The notes under the pieces: model-generated
Told to the model about the DNA's origin: nothing
The model's database searches: none
Seen by the model: only the letters and a program-made list of their open reading frames with translations
In this document: one piece after another, positions 1-4,100 of the stretch
Position numbering within the stretch: the stretch's first letter is position 1
Layout: every line of letters begins with the position of its first letter
NCBI GenBank assembly: GCA_030595585.1
Contig: JAUVCY010000140.1
Span: forward strand, 1 to 5,801
Origin: Thermoplasmatota archaeon
GTDB taxonomy: Archaea; Thermoplasmatota; Penumbrarchaeia; Penumbrarchaeales; Penumbrarchaeaceae
Direction: 5' to 3'
Length of the DNA stretch: 5,801 bases
Program-made: the position numbers and the translations under genes

Positions 1-588
1 GACCCTGCCCTTTACAGACCTTTTAATGTGCCCGACCATAAGGGCCATATGTTCGGGGAGCGCACATCCTACCGTGTCCGCAAGGTTTACGATATCCGCT
101 CCTGCCCGTACCACCTCCCTCATCATGTTGCCCAGGAAATCCAGATGTGACCGGGTGGAATCCTCGGAGCTGAACTGGATGGTGTCGAAGCGGCCGGAAG
201 CGTACCTGACCGCCTCAATGGTCTTTCCCACAACCTCGTCCGGGGTCATGTTGAGCTTGTGCTTCATATGGATGGGTGAGGTGGCTATCCATAGGTGTAA
301 TCTGGACCTTTGGGCCCTATCCAGCACCTCTTCACAAAGCCTGATCTCGCTCTGGATGGGTCTGCACAGGACCGCCACCTCTGCCTCCTCAACCTCCTTG
401 CAGATCAGCCGGATGGCCCTGACCTCGGTGTTGCCGTTTGCGGGAAAACCGGCCTCTATCACATCGAGGCCGGCCTCATCGAGGGCCTTCGCTATCTTCA
501 CCTTCTTTTCAGGCGTCAGGTGAACGCCGGGTGCCTGTTCCCCATCCCTAAGGGTTGTATCGAACAACCAGATCTTTCTGCTAGGCAC
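1..588 (-). CDS. leuA: 2-isopropylmalate synthase (LeuA-type), N-terminal part, cut by window edge
   Basis: This is the first 196 codons of a DRE-TIM metallolyase; the C-terminus lies beyond base 1. The family condenses acetyl-CoA with a 2-oxoacid; for LeuA that acid is 2-oxoisovalerate, the first committed step of leucine synthesis in the cytoplasm. Visible signatures are DTTLRDGEQ at residues 10-18 (catalytic Arg14 and metal-binding Asp15), IEAGFP at 44-49, ATSPIHMKHKL at 102-112, FSSEDSTR at 139-146 and NLADTVG at 168-174. The ATSPIHM and FSSED segments resemble the bacterial-type LeuA branch. The HxH metal-ligand motif expected near residue 200 and any C-terminal regulatory domain are outside the window. 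The start is GTG at 588-586: an in-frame TGA lies just upstream and a GAGGT ribosome binding site sits 6 bases before it. Citramalate synthase or homocitrate synthase (CimA, AksA) share this N-terminal domain and cannot be fully excluded. It is divergent from the gene at 798. Confidence 0.85.
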   Translation of the reverse strand, partial: MPSRKIWLFDTTLRDGEQAPGVHLTPEKKVKIAKALDEAGLDVIEAGFPANGNTEVRAIRLICKEVEEAEVAVLCRPIQSEIRLCEEVLDRAQRSRLHLWIATSPIHMKHKLNMTPDEVVGKTIEAVRYASGRFDTIQFSSEDSTRSHLDFLGNMMREVVRAGADIVNLADTVGCALPEHMALMVGHIKRSVKGRV

Positions 589-594
589 CTGCAG

Positions 595-599
595 ACCTC
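595..599 (-). promoter_or_regulatory. Ribosome binding site deciding the GTG start of leuA
   Basis: On the minus strand the sequence reads TGAGGT, then CTGCAG, then GTG. GAGGT matches the archaeal 16S anti-Shine-Dalgarno and is 6 bases from the GTG. The TGA that overlaps it is an in-frame stop, so no start further upstream is possible. Confidence 0.7.
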
Positions 600-645
600 A
601 TTTTTTGACCTAACCAACACTGGTCAGGTGTATTTCCACTGGAAA

Positions 646-656
646 GATATTAACAT
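646..656 (-). promoter_or_regulatory. Possible TATA box of leuA
   Basis: The minus strand reads ATGTTAATATC here. A TATA box at this place would put transcription start near 625 and leave a leader of roughly 35-40 bases that contains the leuA ribosome binding site. The match to the archaeal box A consensus is only partial. A second AT-rich element (GGATATAGG, minus strand, about 690-698) is a weaker alternative. Confidence 0.3.
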
Positions 657-674
657 AGAGGGGGAGAGGTGTGC

Positions 675-688
675 GAAAGTGAAAGTGA
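675..688. repeat. Short tandem GAAAGT repeat in the divergent intergenic region
   Basis: GAAAGT occurs twice back to back (675-680 and 681-686) and is followed by GA. It lies between the candidate promoters of the two divergent genes. It could be a protein-binding site or chance; nothing else supports a function. Confidence 0.25.
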
Positions 689-760
689 ACCTATATCCAC
701 ACGAGCTCTTCATTTACGTTTTTATCCGAAGGGATTATCTACAACCTGTCCCTCTCATCG

Positions 761-775
761 GGCCATATAATGGCC
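761..775. promoter_or_regulatory. Perfect inverted repeat GGCCAT-ATA-ATGGCC, candidate operator
   Basis: Two perfect 6-base arms are separated by ATA, centred 30 bases upstream of the ATG at 798. The symmetry would suit a dimeric DNA-binding protein. The centre contains CATATAAT, which could itself be a TATA box, so a bound repressor would block TBP. If it is the TATA box, transcription would start near 794 and the strong ribosome binding site at 787-791 would be left out of the mRNA. A more upstream promoter, for example the T-rich GTTTTTATCC at 718-727, would instead place the palindrome in the leader. The repeat is certain; its role is inference. Confidence 0.45.
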
Positions 776-786
776 TTAAACAGTTC

Positions 787-791
787 GGAGG
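787..791 (+). promoter_or_regulatory. Ribosome binding site of the 225-residue protein gene
   Basis: GGAGG lies 6 bases before the ATG at 798. This is a strong Shine-Dalgarno match with ideal spacing and fixes the start codon. Confidence 0.75.
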
Positions 792-797
792 AAAAGG

Positions 798-1475
798 ATG
801 TTCAAGGAGCTGTCACTTGAGAGTTCGCTGCTCAGCGGTTACGAATTTCCGGTCGCGCTTGTTGTGGAGGTTACCAAACAGGGTATCGTCCTATCGAAAC
901 AGAGGTATCTCAAGGCCCTTGGGGATGTGGTGAATCAGACGATACGGTGTGCATCGATCGAGATGTACGCCCACACTGGATCATTTCTTGACCCCCATCT
1001 CAGATTCGGATCGGACGGCCCGGTGGGCGTTGACCTTCTCTACAATTTTCGGGTGGAGAAACACTATTTTTTCGAGACGGTCGAGGCGATAAAAGAGGGC
1101 AAACTCCGTATCAATATGAACAACCCGCAGACGGTGGATATCGCCAGGGTCCTTATGGAGAAGATAAGGAGAAGGGAGAGCCTCAGCTATAAGAGGCTCA
1201 AGTCCCACGAGCAGGGACTGATTCTGGAACCCTACATGACACATATGTTAAGAAAGGCGGGCAAGGGGAAAAGAACGGTCCTGCAAAACGTGGAACTGTT
1301 GGACCGGGAGGGGGTTCTAAGGTGTCTGGTGGATGGGGACACCATCGAGTACAAACCAACCCCGGCTCCGGTGATGGAGGTGGATATACTTATGATAACG
1401 GAGATCGCCACCCTTCCAAATATACTAAAGGACCTGGAGAACCATGGATTCAGGCATGAGAAGGCGCCCTTCTGA
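798..1475 (+). CDS. Hypothetical 225-residue soluble protein, family not recognised
   Basis: I do not recognise this family. The coding call rests on a strong ribosome binding site 6 bases before the ATG, a 225-codon frame without interruption, and tight convergent packing against the next gene. The protein has no signal peptide and no membrane segment, so it is probably cytoplasmic. The N-terminal half alternates hydrophobic beta-like strands (FPVALVVEV at about 17-25) with helices. The middle, about 95-155, is helical and rich in Lys/Arg (for example EKIRRRESLSYKRLKSHE), which might suit contact with nucleic acid or another acidic partner; that is inference only. The C-terminal part has LQNVELLDREGVLRCLVDGD, then a hydrophobic stretch VDILMITEIATLP, and ends in a charged tail. 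There are only two cysteines, far apart, so a metal-cluster site is unlikely. It is divergent from leuA across about 210 bases, and no operon partner is visible. Confidence 0.8.
   Translation: MFKELSLESSLLSGYEFPVALVVEVTKQGIVLSKQRYLKALGDVVNQTIRCASIEMYAHTGSFLDPHLRFGSDGPVGVDLLYNFRVEKHYFFETVEAIKEGKLRINMNNPQTVDIARVLMEKIRRRESLSYKRLKSHEQGLILEPYMTHMLRKAGKGKRTVLQNVELLDREGVLRCLVDGDTIEYKPTPAPVMEVDILMITEIATLPNILKDLENHGFRHEKAPF
1459..1473. terminator. Small hairpin at the convergent gene ends
   Basis: AGAAGG-CGC-CCTTCT forms a 6-base-pair stem with a 3-base loop over the last codons of the 225-residue protein gene. For the minus-strand regulator it begins 10 bases after the stop codon. On the plus strand a short T-rich stretch (CCTTTTATC) follows at 1486-1494. 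Archaeal termination depends mainly on T-runs, and none here is strong, so a terminator role is tentative. Confidence 0.25.
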
Positions 1476-1482
1476 GATCGGA

Positions 1483-3924
1483 TCACCTTTTATCTTCGAT
1501 TGAGGTGATGGAGGTGGATTTTCCTACCTTCTCCACGTCGATCAGCCCCTTGTCCTTGAGGGCCTTGATATTGTAATTGACTGTGGAGGAGGATAGTTTC
1601 AGGTCGTCCGCTATGACCTTCTGGGATGTGCCAGGTTTCTCATCTACCTTGTCGAGGATCCGTCTCTGAACCAAAGTGATGTCTCTCCTTTCGTTCTCGA
1701 TCCTGTAACCTGCAGGATAGAATCTCCTGTAGAGGCCGTCTCTTTCCGACCTGATAAGCTTCTCGCGCTCAAGAGTGTACAGGTGGTGGGCCAGAGTACC
1801 GTTGGTGAGGGCAAGGTTGACCAGTATGGCACGGAAATGCTCTCCAGGGTGGTTCTGTATGTACACGTAGATCCTTCTTCTGAGCTTGTTTCCCAGAAGC
1901 TTCTGCGGTCTGAGTTTGCTGTACAGAGGGAAAGCTGCGCTGAAGAAGGAGTACCTGAACGCGTCGCTTGAGACCAGGGCCAATGCGGCTGCCGTCAGTG
2001 TAACGGCACCTGCAACGGAGATCACCATTACGCCAGGGGAGACATTCCCTCCGTCCTGCGGGCCCGGGTCACCGTCGGTGATGGGCCTCTTGGTGATGCT
2101 TACCGGGTACAACATCTCATTGTCTCCCTCATCGTCCTCATCGAGCAGTTCCTTCGGATCGACGACGGCTACCACTGATTTCGCTGCCGGGCTGGCCTGC
2201 CACTTGAATGTGAGGTCGACCGTTCCTCCCGGTGGGATATCGACATAGGTGGAGGAGATCAGCGGTCTGGATAGGCCCCAGGTGAGCTCGTAGAGTGATA
2301 TCGATACGTTGGATGCGGTCAGGTAACCTGTATTCTCCACGGTTACGTTGATCACCACCTCCTCTTCCTCGTAAAGCTGCCTTGACGGCATGGAGATCTC
2401 TTTGATCCTCAGGTTGGGCCTGTCGAGAAAGCCTACGGAGTGGCTCATATTGGATACCGTGGTCCAACCTTCCACCTCGCTTTCAAGCGGGATGAGAAGC
2501 TTCACATTCACATCGAAGGTCTCCAGGTCGCCGCGGTCGAGCGGCTCGAAAAGGATCGTTACCGTTCTTGTCGTCTTTGGGCCCATGTTGATGGCGGAGG
2601 GTTCAAGCTGGACCATGAGGTCCTCCGGTGCCCCCTCTACCTGGAGAACAACGGCAATGGCCTCATCCTTGTAGTTCTTCACCTGGGCCATTATTGATAT
2701 CGGATCGGTGCGGTTGAAAGGCCCTCCGGATATGGAGAGGATCTCCACCTCATGGGAGGGGATCACTTTCAAGGTGGAGCTCGCCCAGTATACGTCAGCA
2801 CCATCTGATATTCCCCCATACTGCACCGTGAAGGTTCCGGATATCCCTTCTGGCGGGGTGATATGGGCCTGGAATGCCCTGATCTCTCCCACGCCGATCT
2901 CCCCCATCCCATCTCCATCTATCACGACGGCCCATCCCGGTTGAGCGGTGCCGTCCAGGAGGATATTGATCAGGGGGTCAAAGGATGAACTTCTCACTCC
3001 CGAATGTATCGCATTGAACATGATATCCGTTGTGTGGTCCTCGGATACTTCAACGTATATCGTCTGAGGGTCGAGGGATATGGATGACCCTTTTACTATC
3101 TCAAAGGTCATGCTGAGCTGATCGTTCGGGGTTCCTATCCCGTACAGCTCGTTGGCCGTGGATGTGGAATGGACCTGGATGGTAAATCTACCTCCAGGCG
3201 AGGTCGTATCGGGAACCTTGATAAGGACCAGAGTATCGAATGTGGATCCAAAATCCCCATCCTTGAGGTCAATATCGATCTCCTGACCTCCCTCCCTGAA
3301 CTGAATGTCCCAGCCGATATTGTGGTCATCTATCTCAATGGAGTACAGGTCGTTCATCTCCCCAACGTTCCTCAGTGTTATCTCCATATAGAGCTGCTGT
3401 CCGGGGTAAACGTTAACGGTCTCCAACCTCTCGCCGGTATCGGTGAATGTCAGCTGGTGGTCCACCTCCGCCTCGAGGCCGATTATGGCGAGGATATATG
3501 CCCTGTCCCCACTCTCCATTGCTACCGCCTCGACCCTGAACGGGTAGTTGATCGCGGTATCGAGTATCTCATCCGGGATGGTCACTGCCAGGACCGAGGT
3601 GTTGCTGGCACCAGGTTCGATGGTGAGCAGGCTGCTGATGGAGGCCGGCCATCCATCGGGACCGTCCGCAATGGTTATCATCAGCGTCTGTTCAATGGTG
3701 TGTGAATTGTGGAAATGGAGGGTGAAATATGACGTGCTTCCAGGCCTTTCAATGTGCTTGGGAAACCCGTTGAACAGGGGGTCAATGGCGTCCGGTTCTA
3801 TCGTTACCGTGCCCTCGTTCCACTCAGCCGCCTCCCCCGGTATAATGACGAAGAATGAGAGGAGGACCAGTGAGGTTGAAAGGAGTAAAAGGGTCTTGAT
3901 AACCCCTGTTCTAATATCTTTCAT
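1483..3924 (-). CDS. Transmembrane one-component regulator: long CARDB-type ectodomain, one TM helix, two cytoplasmic winged-helix domains
   Basis: Numbering is from ATG 3924 (813 residues). Residues 1-32 form a signal peptide or anchor: MKDIR, then a long Leu/Val/Phe core ending PGEAA. About 33-625 is an extracytoplasmic beta-rich region with repeated sandwich-like segments (about 36-155, 156-281, 282-387, 388-500). It ends in a CARDB-like domain at 503-612 with an acidic loop DEDDEGDNE (595-603). N-glycosylation sequons occur at 108, 404, 492, 526, 539 and 627. A Pro/Gly/Asp linker leads to a membrane helix at about 631-652. Winged helix 1 (about 680-737) has HPGEHF, TNGTLAHHL and a wing GLYRRFYP. 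Winged helix 2 (about 749-807) has TSQKVIADDL and SSSTVNYNIKAL. The whole protein has no cysteine. Similar euryarchaeal proteins are annotated as membrane-associated transcriptional regulators; signal and targets are unknown. The gene is divergent from the AOR gene. An ATG five codons upstream (3939) is possible, but the TATA box position favours a leaderless start at 3924. Confidence 0.88.
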   Translation of the reverse strand: MKDIRTGVIKTLLLLSTSLVLLSFFVIIPGEAAEWNEGTVTIEPDAIDPLFNGFPKHIERPGSTSYFTLHFHNSHTIEQTLMITIADGPDGWPASISSLLTIEPGASNTSVLAVTIPDEILDTAINYPFRVEAVAMESGDRAYILAIIGLEAEVDHQLTFTDTGERLETVNVYPGQQLYMEITLRNVGEMNDLYSIEIDDHNIGWDIQFREGGQEIDIDLKDGDFGSTFDTLVLIKVPDTTSPGGRFTIQVHSTSTANELYGIGTPNDQLSMTFEIVKGSSISLDPQTIYVEVSEDHTTDIMFNAIHSGVRSSSFDPLINILLDGTAQPGWAVVIDGDGMGEIGVGEIRAFQAHITPPEGISGTFTVQYGGISDGADVYWASSTLKVIPSHEVEILSISGGPFNRTDPISIMAQVKNYKDEAIAVVLQVEGAPEDLMVQLEPSAINMGPKTTRTVTILFEPLDRGDLETFDVNVKLLIPLESEVEGWTTVSNMSHSVGFLDRPNLRIKEISMPSRQLYEEEEVVINVTVENTGYLTASNVSISLYELTWGLSRPLISSTYVDIPPGGTVDLTFKWQASPAAKSVVAVVDPKELLDEDDEGDNEMLYPVSITKRPITDGDPGPQDGGNVSPGVMVISVAGAVTLTAAALALVSSDAFRYSFFSAAFPLYSKLRPQKLLGNKLRRRIYVYIQNHPGEHFRAILVNLALTNGTLAHHLYTLEREKLIRSERDGLYRRFYPAGYRIENERRDITLVQRRILDKVDEKPGTSQKVIADDLKLSSSTVNYNIKALKDKGLIDVEKVGKSTSITSIEDKR

Positions 3925-3941
3925 CACGTTCAAATCCATCT

Positions 3942-3950
3942 GTTGTATAT
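3942..3950. promoter_or_regulatory. GTTGTATAT, regulator-side copy of a motif shared by both divergent promoters
   Basis: This 9-mer overlaps the downstream edge of the regulator's TATA box. It matches GTTGTACAT at 4058-4066 in 8 of 9 positions. A protein bound here would interfere with TBP or polymerase at the regulator promoter, which would suit autoregulation. Function is inference from position and similarity only. Confidence 0.3.
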
Positions 3951-3956
3951 TTAAAT
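3946..3956 (-). promoter_or_regulatory. TATA box of the transmembrane regulator gene
   Basis: The minus strand reads ATTTAAATATA, close to the archaeal box A consensus. Its centre is about 27 bases from the ATG at 3924 and only about 12 from the ATG at 3939. Archaeal transcription usually starts 25-28 bases after the TATA centre, so the mRNA probably begins at or next to the ATG at 3924. No Shine-Dalgarno sequence precedes either ATG, which also fits a leaderless transcript. Confidence 0.65.
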
Positions 3957-4034
3957 GATGTAGTACAGTTGTTGGAATGTTCAGGGGGGAGGGGCTGGCA
4001 CAGCATTGATAAGTGGCAATATGGCCCGTCGAGC

Positions 4035-4044
4035 ATTTCGAAAT
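4035..4044. promoter_or_regulatory. Palindrome ATTTCGAAAT upstream of the AOR TATA box
   Basis: This 10-base perfect palindrome ends 5 bases before the TATA element of the AOR gene. It covers the region where TFB contacts the BRE or where an activator would bind. AT-rich palindromes this short occur by chance fairly often, so its role is uncertain. Confidence 0.25.
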
Positions 4045-4049
4045 ATTGA

Positions 4050-4056
4050 TTATATA
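4050..4056 (+). promoter_or_regulatory. TATA box of the AOR gene
   Basis: TTATATA lies about 48 bases before the ATG at 4101. Transcription start is predicted near 4079-4081, giving a leader of about 20 bases that just includes the ribosome binding site at 4086-4091. Confidence 0.6.
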
Positions 4057-4057
4057 G

Positions 4058-4066
4058 GTTGTACAT
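4058..4066. promoter_or_regulatory. GTTGTACAT, AOR-side copy of the shared motif
   Basis: It begins two bases after the AOR TATA box, between that box and the predicted transcription start. This is a classic position for a repressor site in archaeal promoters. It differs by one base from GTTGTATAT at 3942-3950 and contains the palindromic core TGTACA. No binding evidence is available from sequence alone. Confidence 0.3.
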
Positions 4067-4085
4067 CACCGCCCACTGTCTTAAC

Positions 4086-4091
4086 AGGAGG
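4086..4091 (+). promoter_or_regulatory. Ribosome binding site deciding the AOR start
   Basis: AGGAGG is followed directly by an in-frame ATG at 4092 and, 9 bases later, by the ATG at 4101. A spacing of zero cannot serve the first ATG, so 4101 is the better start. Confidence 0.7.
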
Positions 4092-4100
4092 ATGTCAGAA

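Noticed and set aside
601..625. ACCA/TGGT inverted repeat before leuA as an operator
   Set aside because: The arms match over only four bases (ACCA-ACAC-TGGT), which is easily chance.
26..933. Two overlapping plus-strand open frames (26-523 and 310-933) opposite leuA
   Set aside because: The minus strand there carries conserved LeuA motifs. The second frame also runs through the intergenic region and into the 225-residue protein gene in another frame.
2117..2141. Low-complexity ATC/TCG-rich stretch that might be a tandem repeat
   Set aside because: It simply encodes the acidic DEDDEGDNE loop of the CARDB-like domain, where repeated Asp/Glu codons produce the pattern.
3169..3705. 178-codon plus-strand frame opposite the regulator ectodomain
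   Set aside because: It is a shadow of the regulator gene: no ribosome binding site, no promoter and no recognisable domain, while the minus frame is continuous with clear domain structure.
4092..4100. ATG at 4092 as the AOR start, giving three more residues
   Set aside because: It directly abuts the AGGAGG ribosome binding site with no spacer; the ATG at 4101 has workable spacing of 9 bases.
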